64,000 bases of DNA from UBA2779 sp965232165 (GCA_965232165.1 CBDDOY010000002.1:1054001-1118000), one strand, 5' to 3'. Shown: positions 23,845 to 33,171, counted from the first letter of the stretch. Program-made: numbers and translations. The notes: a model not told the origin generated them from the letters alone.

Positions 23845-24795
23845 TTATCCTCCACTTACTTGGGATAGAAAAGCATCCAGGTCTAAACCGGAATTGACAA
23901 CTTCAGACAATCCTGCTTCTTCCAGCATCGCCTGGATTTCTTCTTCATCAGAAGATGAATCACCAACGTCAGGCAGGGTGTAATCCGGAAATCCCTTCTC
24001 ATTGACAATAGCGTCAACCGCTGTCAGCTTCTTTAACTCTTTCAAGTCATCCTCGTCATTCTCGTCTAATTCAGGATTTGCATCTTTGATTTCTTGAGGG
24101 ACAGTGTTTAAGTTGTCGACGACATAGCTGACAAGTCCTGCATATAAAGCCTTTGTCGCAACATCTTCTTTGGAATTTGCATCATCATCAACAGGGGTAA
24201 AATCTCCGTTTTCATCTGTTAAAATATCCTCATAGAGGGCATAATCATCTGCGGCGGCCAGTAAACCATCAATTTTTTTGATGAGATCGGCGTTTTGCTG
24301 CTCCTTTGATTTAGTTTTATCAACAGGGAGCCATGTGTCAATGACATCATCCATGGTCTCAAATTTGGGTGGATCCGATGAAACAAAATCAGAAGCAACA
24401 TCATTCACATTTTCGAGAATTTCATCAGCCCCGCTCGTCGTGTATTCGACATTGGCAAGAGTGAGAAGAGAGGATGCATCATCAGGGGTAATCGCATCTT
24501 CTTCTGTTGCGGTTCCAGCATTCTGCTTGTCTTGCTTAGCTTTGACTTTTGCAGCCTCTTTTTCCAGTGTCTGAATTGCTTTCTCGGCTTCTTCGGGGTT
24601 GTCCTTGAGATAATCATAGAATTGGTCATCCTCTGCCAGGTCCAGTATGGAGCTGCCATTGCCCAATTCACCGGATGAAGGTTCCTTATAGGGATCTAAT
24701 CCGCCGAATAGACTCGACATGAAGAAACTGCCATCACAGGAAAGGCTAAAGACACAGCAAATAACCAAAGCTATGTGCAGCTTAATTGTTTTCAT
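23845..24795 (-). CDS. Acidic lipoprotein upstream of the outer-membrane protein
   Basis: A 316-aa product with the lipoprotein signal MKTIKLHIALVICCVFSLSC, starting at 24795 behind a consensus AGGAGG. The longer frame to 24888 has no RBS. The mature part is strongly acidic (many Asp/Glu, such as DENDEDDLKELKK and DSSSDEEEIQAMLEEAG) and probably helical, with no domain I recognise. It is coupled to the outer-membrane protein gene (stop and next start nearly touch), so the two may work together at the outer membrane. Confidence 0.8.
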   Translation of the reverse strand: MKTIKLHIALVICCVFSLSCDGSFFMSSLFGGLDPYKEPSSGELGNGSSILDLAEDDQFYDYLKDNPEEAEKAIQTLEKEAAKVKAKQDKQNAGTATEEDAITPDDASSLLTLANVEYTTSGADEILENVNDVASDFVSSDPPKFETMDDVIDTWLPVDKTKSKEQQNADLIKKIDGLLAAADDYALYEDILTDENGDFTPVDDDANSKEDVATKALYAGLVSYVVDNLNTVPQEIKDANPELDENDEDDLKELKKLTAVDAIVNEKGFPDYTLPDVGDSSSDEEEIQAMLEEAGLSEVVNSGLDLDAFLSQVSGG

Positions 24796-25037
24796 TTCGT
24801 ACCTCCTATAGTTTGCTATCATGTAAATATACACAATATTGATTGAATTGCAAGAAAAAGAAGGAGGTAATAGCATTCCATCGTTCAATCTTCATGGTTC
24901 TTACATGTAATTCACATATATCAGGCAAGCATATATTGTCTTGGCTGTGGTTTGGTTATACAGTGTGTTTTTGACATTAATACATAAGGAGGCTGCAAGT
25001 TAGCCATGAAATCGATTTTGAGATACTCGGCAATGAA

Positions 25038-25790
25038 ATGCAGATAGTGGAAATTGAACTCGATCCTGGTGAAACGGTTATCGCCGAGGCGGGTGCGATG
25101 AACTATATGGATGAGGGCATTGAATTTGAAACTAAGATGGGAGATGGCTCTTCCCCTCAAGCGGGAATGTGGGAAAAACTGGCCGGTGCGGGCAAGAGGG
25201 CGCTCACCGGTGAATCCATTTTCATGACCCATTTCTCTAACCGGGGCAGAGGCAAGAAGAAGGTGGCCTTCGCCTCCCCCTACCCAGGGAAGATACTCGC
25301 CCTCGATTTATCTTCTTTGGGCGGGGAACTGATCTGTCAGAAAGATGCCTTTCTTTGTGCCGCATTGGGAACTTCGGTGGAGATTGCCTTTCATCGTCGA
25401 ATAGGAGCCGGATTCTTCGGCGGAGAAGGCTTCATCCTCCAGCGGCTGAGAGGAGACGGGATGGCTTTTATACATGTGGGGGGCATGGTGATAAGCAAAA
25501 AAATGTCTGGCGACCGCTTATTGGTGGACACCGGCTGCATTGCCGCCATGACCACGGGGATCAGCTACGACATCACGAAATCTGGAAACTTAAAATCCAT
25601 GCTCTTCGGGGGGGAAGGTTTATTCCTCGCCGATGTGCGGGGGCACGGCACTCTCTACTTGCAGAGCCTTCCGTTTAGCAGACTGGCAAGCCGCATCATT
25701 AAGGCCGCCCCCCAAACAGGAACGAAGCACAAAGGTGAAGGCTCACTCCTGGGAGGGCTGGGTAATATTATAATGGGGGACAACAGTTGA
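25038..25790 (+). CDS. AIM24 family protein with anomalous start
   Basis: A TIGR00266/AIM24 beta-barrel-like protein. Landmarks are DPGETVIAEAGAMNYMDEG, FAFSPYPGKI-like AFASPYPGKILALDL, FGGEGFILQRL and MLFGGEGLFLADVRGHG. The function of bacterial members is poorly known. The first standard in-frame start is the ATG at 25038, but the family similarity continues upstream through SHEIDFEILGNE to codon 24999-25001, which is GTT, placed 6 bases after a perfect AAGGAGG (24986-24992). No ATG/GTG/TTG exists in frame there; the ATG at 25006 is in another frame and ends after 13 codons. So either the start codon mutated or is non-canonical, or the base call is wrong. Confidence 0.85.
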   Translation: MQIVEIELDPGETVIAEAGAMNYMDEGIEFETKMGDGSSPQAGMWEKLAGAGKRALTGESIFMTHFSNRGRGKKKVAFASPYPGKILALDLSSLGGELICQKDAFLCAALGTSVEIAFHRRIGAGFFGGEGFILQRLRGDGMAFIHVGGMVISKKMSGDRLLVDTGCIAAMTTGISYDITKSGNLKSMLFGGEGLFLADVRGHGTLYLQSLPFSRLASRIIKAAPQTGTKHKGEGSLLGGLGNIIMGDNS

Positions 25791-25815
25791 CGGCTTAGGC
25801 TTGCCGTAGCTGTGT

Positions 25816-27009
25816 CTATTCCCAATACCTCTTCAGCTTAGCCAGCCCCTCCTGAATGCGGTCTACGTCGATTCCACTGTAGGCGAATCGGATGAACACC
25901 CTGTCCTCGCCTGGCAGGGGGCGTCCAAAATGTTCTCTGGAACAGAATGAAACGCCGGTCTCATGGAGTGCATCCATCCTGAATTTTGTGGAATCGGTGT
26001 AGCCCTTGCGCTTGAAGACCTCTGTTACGTCTGGAAACAGATAAAAGGTGGTCTCTGGCCGTGACACTTGTACTCCGTCAATGGCTTGCAGTGCTTCTAC
26101 CAGGGCATCTCTGCGGGATTTCAGGGTTCGGAGTATGGCATCTTGAGGCTCGCCTGGCCCATTGAGACAGGCGATGCCGGCGGCCTGAACGAAGTGATTG
26201 GTGCAGGACTCCACATTTGTGTTAAATTTCGAGATAGCATTCATTATCTCTTGAGGGCCTGCCGCACAGCCAAGCCGCCAGCCTGTCATGGCGAATTTCT
26301 TGGAAAATGTGTAGAGAATGACCGTTCGCTCGGCCATGCCCGGCAGGGATGCAATGCTTCTGCTTTTTCCGCTGTAGCGCACGTCGTAATAGGCTTCGTC
26401 GGAGAGAACCCATAAATCATGCTTCTGAGCGAGGTTGGCAATCCACTGCATTTCTTCTTGGCTTGATTCTGCACCAATGGGATTCTGATAGTTGTTGTAG
26501 AGCAGGACGGCGGTCTTGTCGGTGATCTGAGCTTCGATTTCCCCGCGGTTTATATTGAAGCCGGCGGCGGCGGCCGTATAGCCGTATGGAAGAGCTTTCG
26601 CACCTAAGTACTCGATTTGAGATTCATAGATAGGATAGCCGGGGTTGGGATAGAGCGCCTCGGCGCCTTCCTCTAGCACTACGGCCAGGAATTTCCCTAT
26701 CACAGGTTTACCCCCCGGCTGTACAGAGATGTTCTCTGCCGACAGTCTCAAATTCCTGGCTTTACCGATATCCTCGGCGAGAGCCTCCCTGAGCGGTGCG
26801 ATACCCGGCCCTGGGGTATATCCGGTCTTGCCTTCGCCGGCGGCCTTCAATGCCGATTCGATGATGTATTGCGGAGTCGCAATGTTCATATCCCCAAGGT
26901 GGAATGAATACACCGTGTTGCCTTTGGCGGCCCAGGCCGCCGCATCTGCGCCTACCGCAAAAGCGGTTTCCGTACCGAGCCGGCTATAACGTTTTGATAA
27001 TGTTTTCAT
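25816..27009 (-). CDS. PLP-dependent class I/II aminotransferase
   Basis: A fold-type I aminotransferase of 397 aa. Visible features are TGYTPGPGIAPLREALA, the cofactor Asn/Asp/Tyr residues (NNYQNPIGA, LSDEAYYDVRYSG), the Schiff-base Lys in YTFSKKFAMTGWRLG and the carboxylate-binding Arg (FIRFAYSG). The substrate cannot be determined; it resembles aspartate/aromatic aminotransferases. It lies 10 bp after the transketolase-like gene, with AGGAG before its start, and is probably co-transcribed. Confidence 0.9.
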   Translation of the reverse strand: MKTLSKRYSRLGTETAFAVGADAAAWAAKGNTVYSFHLGDMNIATPQYIIESALKAAGEGKTGYTPGPGIAPLREALAEDIGKARNLRLSAENISVQPGGKPVIGKFLAVVLEEGAEALYPNPGYPIYESQIEYLGAKALPYGYTAAAAGFNINRGEIEAQITDKTAVLLYNNYQNPIGAESSQEEMQWIANLAQKHDLWVLSDEAYYDVRYSGKSRSIASLPGMAERTVILYTFSKKFAMTGWRLGCAAGPQEIMNAISKFNTNVESCTNHFVQAAGIACLNGPGEPQDAILRTLKSRRDALVEALQAIDGVQVSRPETTFYLFPDVTEVFKRKGYTDSTKFRMDALHETGVSFCSREHFGRPLPGEDRVFIRFAYSGIDVDRIQEGLAKLKRYWE

Positions 27010-27019
27010 AGTGTTCTCC

Positions 27020-29341
27020 TTATGCTGTTTCCAATCGTTTCATCCGATAATCGAAATCTTTGACAAATCGTTCAATCCCCTTAAGCAGCCATTCAGGTGA
27101 GAGATGCGCTTCCTCTATGACTTCTTCCAACGATCCGCCGGAGCGCCAGTTATCATCCCAGTCGGCCGTCATGGCATATTCATCGGCGATTCTGTTTCCA
27201 GACCAGTCCCGCATGGCTATGGCCGCGGCGTTGCTGACATAGGTGGAATTCATCCAGTCAGCATCGTCGACAATGGACTGTCTATAGGCTTCAGGCTGAA
27301 GCCGGAAGAGTTCGGGGCTTACTGCCGCCACGAGTTTGACATTGAGTCGGCGGGCATCAAGTTCGCCCAGGATTTTTATGATGCCTGCGGTGCTAGAAGT
27401 GCCCTGAACAAAGATGGTTCCCATCTTTGGAATTTGAGCCTTGTAATCCCGAATAAGGTAGGCCCCCTTGGCGGCATCGAGGTGTGAGGCCATGCCCAAT
27501 GCCTCGCGGTTAGGAATTTCAACGCCGGGACGAGTGAGGTGCAAGGCGATGACAGGCGCTTCCCCTGATAGAGCGGCACACAGCATCGGAGCCACCTCAT
27601 TATGTTCCCATGGATAGAGATTGATCACCTTTCCCCTTGGGAACAACTGGGTGACGGCAGGGGAGTATACGCCGAAATGAGTCCTGGAGTCTTCGGCCGT
27701 TTCAGGGCCGGAGTGTCCAGCCACCCAGAGCACCTTTCCCAGTTTTACCTGGGCATCCTGGGCCGTCTGGCTGAAGATTCGGAAGGAACCGTACTTCAGG
27801 TAGGAAAATGATCCGTAGGTGGAACAAGCGGCAAAAAAACCATTAAATTCCGCCTCCGGCTCAGCGGCGAAGTTAGTGGATGCTATGCCGGTACAGATGC
27901 CTGCATTAGCAAATTCCGTTATCGCCTGGGGCAAAATACAGCCTTTGAGATTACTCTTGCGGTCATAGTATCCATATCCCTTGAAATCGCCGCAGGGTTT
28001 TCCGAATCCGGAAATATTGGTGGAGTCCGCAAGATCTGCCGACATGGCGAGGAAGAGAGGACGGTTATAGTTTTCATCCATGTAGGCATTGAGCCAGGAG
28101 GCATACTTGAAAAACCCGGCTCGATTAGGGGCTATTTGCCCGGGTTTGACGAAGAGACTTTCGGGAAGGCCCTCGATGTCTGTGAGTTTGGGGTCTTTCA
28201 TAGGGTTTTTTCCGATTCCTATACGAACCTTTTCGTTATCGTCGGGCGCCATTTCTCCCAGCTCCACTAGGCGATCGGCGAGATAGTCGAGAAGCGAAGG
28301 TTCTTGATCGAATACCTGGAACACTCGTTCCATGTTGGTTTTGGCCTGCTGCCTTCGTGCGGACCCCTCTTTGGGCCCCGCTTCGTTATATCCTTCAAAG
28401 GTGATTCCGTATTTATCCATGAATTCCTTTTTTGTGGCCCAGAATTTTTCATCATTGAACTTGTGTGCGGCCCCATGGGACTTATTATCGTAGATGCCGT
28501 AGCCTCTGCCTTTGCGTGTCTTGAACCAGGCCATTGCCGGTGTGTCATCGGCATCTTCCCTGGACATAGCGGTAATGGCCTGATAGGTACATGACCAATC
28601 TGAGCCGTCGCCGCCGTCATATACCTTCCAGCCATGAGGTGCGAACCAATCCCGAGGCGTACCGTGGATAACCGAAGAAAACGGCCTGTCATCAATGCCG
28701 TAATCGTTCCAGTCGACTAGGAAACAGAGATTTCCAAGCCCTAACCCGTAGGCTGAATTCAAGGATTCATGTGTTACTCCGGTGCTCAGGCCTCCTTCTC
28801 CCTCTATCACAAACACTTTGGTATCTCCAGCTCCGGCATATTTCAATGCCATGGCCTCGCCGAGGGCAACGGGCATACCGTGACCGGATGGGCCGGTATT
28901 AGCCTTGAAAATGTTCGTCTTACCTTCCATCTCAGGATGCCCCGGCAGCCCCCCTTGATAGCGCAGTTTGAGGAGGTCTTCCCAATAAAGCACACGATCA
29001 TCGGCACCTAGCCGGTAGCGCGGGTCTTTAGTGGATGCGTATTTCCTCCTTAGCGATTCGTTGAAAACGGCAAGCAGCGAATATATGCCCGGTACGACAT
29101 GTCCGGCTGAAAGAATGAATTTATCGCCGTATCGTTTTAGCGGGTTTCGCAAGTCCCAGTGCATTGATCCGCTGAGGAACAGGGTGATAAACATGTGCAT
29201 TTTCGATCTTGATCCTCCGGGATGTCCGCTTTGCCGGACATTGAGCATGATATCCAATAATTGATCTGCCATGTCTTTGAGGGCTTCCCATTTTGGGAAC
29301 ACCTGGGGGTCATCATGTTTCGCCGGTCTCGTCATTGCCAT
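27020..29341 (-). CDS. Transketolase-family ThDP enzyme (long form)
   Basis: At 773 aa this is about 100 residues longer than classic transketolase. ThDP-binding and family motifs are QSGHPGGSRSKMHM, ILSAGHVVPGIYSLLA, GPSGHGMPVALGEAMA and VIEGEGGLSTGVTHESLNSAYGLGLGNLCFLVDWNDYGID; the pyrimidine-domain segment FAEEP-like region reads TNFAAEPEAEFNGFFAACSTYGSFSYLKYGSFR. The C-terminal domain has GTSSTAGIIKILGELDARRLNVKLVAAVSPELF. The divergent central residues suggest a subfamily distinct from the pentose-phosphate enzyme. Pairing with an aminotransferase hints at a role in amino-sugar or amino-acid carbon shuffling, which is inference. RBS AAGGAG precedes the start. Confidence 0.85.
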   Translation of the reverse strand: MAMTRPAKHDDPQVFPKWEALKDMADQLLDIMLNVRQSGHPGGSRSKMHMFITLFLSGSMHWDLRNPLKRYGDKFILSAGHVVPGIYSLLAVFNESLRRKYASTKDPRYRLGADDRVLYWEDLLKLRYQGGLPGHPEMEGKTNIFKANTGPSGHGMPVALGEAMALKYAGAGDTKVFVIEGEGGLSTGVTHESLNSAYGLGLGNLCFLVDWNDYGIDDRPFSSVIHGTPRDWFAPHGWKVYDGGDGSDWSCTYQAITAMSREDADDTPAMAWFKTRKGRGYGIYDNKSHGAAHKFNDEKFWATKKEFMDKYGITFEGYNEAGPKEGSARRQQAKTNMERVFQVFDQEPSLLDYLADRLVELGEMAPDDNEKVRIGIGKNPMKDPKLTDIEGLPESLFVKPGQIAPNRAGFFKYASWLNAYMDENYNRPLFLAMSADLADSTNISGFGKPCGDFKGYGYYDRKSNLKGCILPQAITEFANAGICTGIASTNFAAEPEAEFNGFFAACSTYGSFSYLKYGSFRIFSQTAQDAQVKLGKVLWVAGHSGPETAEDSRTHFGVYSPAVTQLFPRGKVINLYPWEHNEVAPMLCAALSGEAPVIALHLTRPGVEIPNREALGMASHLDAAKGAYLIRDYKAQIPKMGTIFVQGTSSTAGIIKILGELDARRLNVKLVAAVSPELFRLQPEAYRQSIVDDADWMNSTYVSNAAAIAMRDWSGNRIADEYAMTADWDDNWRSGGSLEEVIEEAHLSPEWLLKGIERFVKDFDYRMKRLETA

Positions 29342-29607
29342 TTCGCACTCCTTACAATACTTTTCGCCTGGCAGCCATTATCGGATGATTTCGATTATTG
29401 ATCAATGATTACTTATCAATTTATGCTTCGATTTTTTATATTTTGATCAATATATCACGATTTCAATCGACGAAATCATACAAATTGATGGGAAATTCTG
29501 AAGAAAACGTCTAAAATCGCTTCTGCGAATCTGGCGAAAGGATTCCCCGTCGATGTACGGCGGATGTTATGTTATTCAACTGTACACAGTAATTTACCGA
29601 ATGGCAG
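29342..29607. other. Promoter region of the transketolase-aminotransferase pair
   Basis: This is A/T-rich, with several overlapping near-palindromes around ATCAATATATCACGATTT (29444-29461). I see no gene. It should contain the leftward promoter. Confidence 0.35.
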
Positions 29608-29743
29608 GCGCAAGGGATTGCAGCGGAAATGCCGCTGGCTGCCCCGGCGATTGGCAATGAGCCGGGGGGCAGGCAGCCAGATTAAGGCATTGGAGCGGAA
29701 AGCCCGACCCGAAGGGTTGCGCCCAGGTATTGATATTGAAAGC
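29608..29743. repeat. 136-bp dispersed repeat, copy B
   Basis: An inverted copy of 20983-21119, similar over the whole length, including the ends (GCGCAAGGGATTGCAGCGG at the left, TTGATATTGAAAGC-like at the right). The two copies enclose 8.5 kb in opposite orientation. Confidence 0.85.
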
Positions 29744-29795
29744 GGCGGAATACTATAAACACCCTTTCATTCATGCCATAATAAGGGAATAAGGA

Positions 29796-30725
29796 ATGAT
29801 GATGTCCCATGATGCTATGAATTCTCTTGTCGTTGGCATTTCCTCTAGGGCCTTATTCGATTTAGAAAAGGAAAACCGTATCTTCGAGGAAAAAGGATTG
29901 CAGGCTTACTCGGCGTATCAAAGAGATAACGAGAAGGTTATACTGGAGCCCGGTGCGGGATTCCCTTTGGTTTGTGCCCTGCTCAAGCTCAATGAGAAAA
30001 TCGATGAACACCTTGTGGAAGTGGTTATCATGAGTCAAAACAATCCGCAGACCGGCCTGCGTGTCATGCATTCAGTCGATTTCTATAATCTGGACATCAC
30101 CCGTGCCGCTTTTTCGGGTGGCGCAGCACTGGGCTCCAAGCTGAAATCCTTCAATGTCGATCTCTATCTCTCAAAGAGTGCAAAAGATGTCCAAGACGCT
30201 GCGGAGTATGGAGTTTCGGCGGCCCTCCTCTATGATTTTCCTGCGGCATTCAACCCCGATACCGATGAAATCCGTATTGCCTTCGATGGAGACGCGGTGA
30301 TTTTCAGCGAGGATTCGGAGCTTATTTTTCGACAGCAGGGTTTGGAGGCTTTTCGTGAAAATGAAACGATGAATGCCGATATCCCCCTTCCCGAAGGACC
30401 ATTCGGCCGCATACTCAAGACTCTTTCGCGTATCAAACAGCTCTCTAGCGAGCCGCTGGTCCGCATAGCCCTGGTGACTGCCAGGGATGGTCCGGCTATA
30501 GAACGTGTCATTCTTACCCTGAGAAGCTGGGGTGTTGCCGTCGATGAGGCCTATTTCATGGGCGGGATGCCCAAGGAACTTGTGCTCAAGTCTTTCAATG
30601 CCCACATATTCTTTGATGACCAAGACATACATGCCCGATCGGCATCCGAGCACGTGCCATCGGGCAGGGTGCCGTACAGGACATCTTCCCAGCTTTATGA
30701 AGATGACTCCGAGGAGCGGGGATAG
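29796..30725 (+). CDS. Cytosolic 5'-nucleotidase (PF06189-type)
   Basis: The 309-aa sequence matches the 5'-nucleotidase family related to cN-I. Landmarks are VVGISSRALFDLEKENRIFEE, VEVVIMSQNNPQTGLRVMHS, TRAAFSGGAALG, IRIAFDGDAVIFSEDSE and RIALVTARDGPA, which hold the HAD-like catalytic Asp residues, and the final IFFDDQDIHARSA. It would dephosphorylate nucleoside monophosphates in the cytoplasm. The start has AAGGA directly upstream. It is followed after 22 bp by the antiporter gene. Confidence 0.85.
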   Translation: MMMSHDAMNSLVVGISSRALFDLEKENRIFEEKGLQAYSAYQRDNEKVILEPGAGFPLVCALLKLNEKIDEHLVEVVIMSQNNPQTGLRVMHSVDFYNLDITRAAFSGGAALGSKLKSFNVDLYLSKSAKDVQDAAEYGVSAALLYDFPAAFNPDTDEIRIAFDGDAVIFSEDSELIFRQQGLEAFRENETMNADIPLPEGPFGRILKTLSRIKQLSSEPLVRIALVTARDGPAIERVILTLRSWGVAVDEAYFMGGMPKELVLKSFNAHIFFDDQDIHARSASEHVPSGRVPYRTSSQLYEDDSEERG

Positions 30726-30747
30726 TGTGGATTAGGCCGGCCTTATC

Positions 30748-31995
30748 ATGACTCATATACTGGCTGAACTGGCTCATCTCCGTGATTACCTGTCCCATCA
30801 TGGGTTGTTTTCCACAGGGACACTTCTCATACTCGGTTACTTCCTTGGAAATCTCGCCCACAAGGTTAAACTCCCTGAAATCACAGGCTATATCGTGGCC
30901 GGAATACTCCTTGGTGATACCATCCTAGGCATCGTACACCATGAGATGAGCGAGTCTCTGCAAATTGTCACTGATGTGGCATTGGGGCTTATCGCACTCA
31001 CTATTGGCGGGGAGTTTTCTATCTCGAAATTCAAGCGCATGGGCGCTGAAGTGCTGATACTCACGCTGTCCCAGATACTGCTTACCTTTGCCGCCGTGAG
31101 TTTGGGGCTGTGGGTATTCAGGCTGCCGCTGCCCTTTGCATTGCTCCTTGGCGCGATTGCCACGGCCACTGCGCCGGCCGCGACGGTGGCGATTGTCCAA
31201 TCACTCAGGGCCCATGGACCCTTTATTGACAGACTTTACGGCATTGTCGCCCTAGACGATGCGGGAGCGGTGATGATTTTCGGTATCGTGTTTGCTGTTG
31301 TTGCAAGCCTGCTGGGCGCCGGAGCAGCCTCGGGCGGGATGTTGATATTTGCCGCCTTCAAAGAAATTTTCCTTTCTGTCATCATCGGCGGCTGTGTCGG
31401 TGTGGTGATTCACGTCCTTTGCGTTAAGAAGAAGCACACCGGCGAACTGATGATTATAACCTTGGGATGGATATTTGTACTTACGGCGATAGTCCATGTT
31501 ACACATTTATCACCGCTGTTGGCCAACATGGCGGCTGGTATGATGCTGGTCAATCTATCTCCTAGAAACTTAAGGCTCTTCCACAATCTTGAACCGCTTA
31601 CTCCGCCCATCTATGCGCTGTTTTTTGCCATCGCCGGAACGGAGTTGAAACCGGCTATATTCGGCGATATCATGATATTGCGGTTGGGATTTGTTTTTAT
31701 CCTGACCCGCGCCTTCGGCAAGGTGGTCGGGATTTGGGGAGGCGCTCTCATAATGAAATCCAGGGAGAGTATCCGGAAGTATCTCGGTTTTTGTATGCTC
31801 CCCCAGGCCGGCGTGGCAATTGGTTTGGTTCTTATGATCCAGGCATCACCCCTCATTCCGGAACTGGGACCGGTTGAAAGAGACATGATTACGATGATGG
31901 TAAACATCATACTGCTGTCGGTTTTCTTCAATGAATTGACCGGACCACCTATTTCGAAGGCGGCCATTGTACGGGCATTGGAGAAGGAAGGTTGA
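30748..31995 (+). CDS. Kef/NapA-type CPA2 cation:proton antiporter
   Basis: A 415-aa membrane protein with 12-13 hydrophobic segments and no C-terminal TrkA-N domain. Family landmarks are KLPEITGYIVAGILLGDTILG, ALGLIALTIGGEFSISKFKR, ATATAPAATVAIVQ, VALDDAGAVMIFGIVF (the conserved DD-like core) and FFAIAGTELKPAIF. It exchanges Na+ or K+ for H+ across the inner membrane. It is immediately followed by an EIIA/PII-like protein (1 bp apart) that probably regulates it. Confidence 0.88.
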   Translation: MTHILAELAHLRDYLSHHGLFSTGTLLILGYFLGNLAHKVKLPEITGYIVAGILLGDTILGIVHHEMSESLQIVTDVALGLIALTIGGEFSISKFKRMGAEVLILTLSQILLTFAAVSLGLWVFRLPLPFALLLGAIATATAPAATVAIVQSLRAHGPFIDRLYGIVALDDAGAVMIFGIVFAVVASLLGAGAASGGMLIFAAFKEIFLSVIIGGCVGVVIHVLCVKKKHTGELMIITLGWIFVLTAIVHVTHLSPLLANMAAGMMLVNLSPRNLRLFHNLEPLTPPIYALFFAIAGTELKPAIFGDIMILRLGFVFILTRAFGKVVGIWGGALIMKSRESIRKYLGFCMLPQAGVAIGLVLMIQASPLIPELGPVERDMITMMVNIILLSVFFNELTGPPISKAAIVRALEKEG

Positions 31996-31996
31996 A

Positions 31997-32824
31997 ATGG
32001 ACATTTCTACGATATTGCAATCGAAATCCTGCTCGGTAAATCTTCGGGCTAAGGACAAGAAGTCGGCCATAGAGGCATTGGCGGCCCTGTCCTTGAAAAG
32101 CGGCAAAACCGGAAGCATTGATGCCGACAGCATGGCTCATGCTCTTCTTGAACGTGAGAAGCAGGGATCGACGGGGTTCGGAGACGAAATCGCCATACCC
32201 CATGCCCATGTCGCAGGGATGAACGACTTCATTGTCTTCATCGCTTATGCGCCGAAGGGGGTCGAGTTCGACAGCCTGGACAAGAAGAAGACCAAACTCT
32301 TTTTTGTCATCCTCGGTCCTGAAGACCGGCCGGCGGAGCATATGCAGATTCTCGCGTCCATATCGAGAGCCTTGGCCGGGAGTTCTCTGAAGAAAGAGCT
32401 TATGACTGTCAGTACATCGGAATTGATGGCCGAGTCTTTCCTGCGGCACACCGGTGATATTCATGAGGAGGTGTCTCATGCAAAGGTTAAGATGAAGCTC
32501 CTCATTCTCATCCTGTATCTGGATGAATTCCTCTACCATGTTATGGAGTATTTTCTGGAGGAAGGCATTGAAGGCGCTACGATACTCGATTCCACCGGTA
32601 TGGGCCGCTATGTGTCCAATATTCCTCTGTTCGCTACCTTCATTGGTTTCCTGAACACACAGAAGAACCACAGCAGCACCATACTCGCAACCATACCAGT
32701 GGACAGGGAGGAGGAAATCATCAGGGGCATTGAATTGATTACCGGTGATCTCGATAAGAAACAGGGCGCAATGCTGATGACCATCGACATAGGCTTCTGG
32801 AAAGGGACAATGAAGATGATGTAG
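31997..32824 (+). CDS. PTS EIIA domain fused to a PII-like domain
   Basis: Residues 1-150 are a fructose/nitrogen-type EIIA domain: ALLEREKQGSTGFGDEIAIPHAHV with the phosphorylatable His, and FFVILGPEDRPAEHMQILASI. Residues about 165-275 (MKLLILILYLDEFLYHVMEYFLEEGIEGATILDS...) have the rhythm of a PII/CutA-like ferredoxin fold, as found in small-molecule or nucleotide sensors. There is no permease EIIBC, so a regulatory role is likely. Its start is one base from the antiporter stop, which suggests that phosphorylation state and a ligand tune ion exchange. Confidence 0.8.
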   Translation: MDISTILQSKSCSVNLRAKDKKSAIEALAALSLKSGKTGSIDADSMAHALLEREKQGSTGFGDEIAIPHAHVAGMNDFIVFIAYAPKGVEFDSLDKKKTKLFFVILGPEDRPAEHMQILASISRALAGSSLKKELMTVSTSELMAESFLRHTGDIHEEVSHAKVKMKLLILILYLDEFLYHVMEYFLEEGIEGATILDSTGMGRYVSNIPLFATFIGFLNTQKNHSSTILATIPVDREEEIIRGIELITGDLDKKQGAMLMTIDIGFWKGTMKMM

Positions 32825-32840
32825 CCTTTCGAGGCTGTAT

Positions 32841-32914
32841 TACGTCCAGTAGGACTCGAACCTACGACCCTCGGCTTAGAAGGCCGATGCTCTATCCATC
32901 TGAGCTATGGACGC
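32841..32914 (-). tRNA. tRNA-Arg (anticodon UCU)
   Basis: The minus strand folds as a standard 74-nt cloverleaf: acceptor GCGTCCA with TGGACGT (one G-U closing pair), D-arm AGCTCAGATGGATAGAGC, anticodon stem TCGGC/GCCGA with loop CTTCTAA (anticodon TCT), and T-arm GTAGGTTCGAGTCCTAC. The discriminator base is A; CCA is not encoded. Confidence 0.95.
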
Positions 32915-33148
32915 TTGGCTGATTACCCATATACTGCAGATGCAATTTGCTGCCACTCAAAGGATTGCTGCGGTTTTCCAGTCTGCTGAAAAAGACACTG
33001 GGGTAACAAATTGCTAATCTCTTTATTGTTTCCTATATGCCGCATGCGGCAAGGCTTTATCCTTTATTCCCGCGGATGGATCCATTATGCGGCCTTCTGG
33101 GATTTCCGTCAAGAACGATTCAGCTTTTGGCGGGCCCCCCGCCTGAGC

Positions 33149-33171
33149 GGGGGGGGGGGGGGGGGGGGGGG
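33149..33171. repeat. Homopolymer tract of 23 G
   Basis: The tract directly follows CCCCCCGCCTGAGCGGG, so it extends the right arm of a small G/C hairpin. It lies next to a transposase remnant, in an open frame without a gene-like product. Confidence 0.95.
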
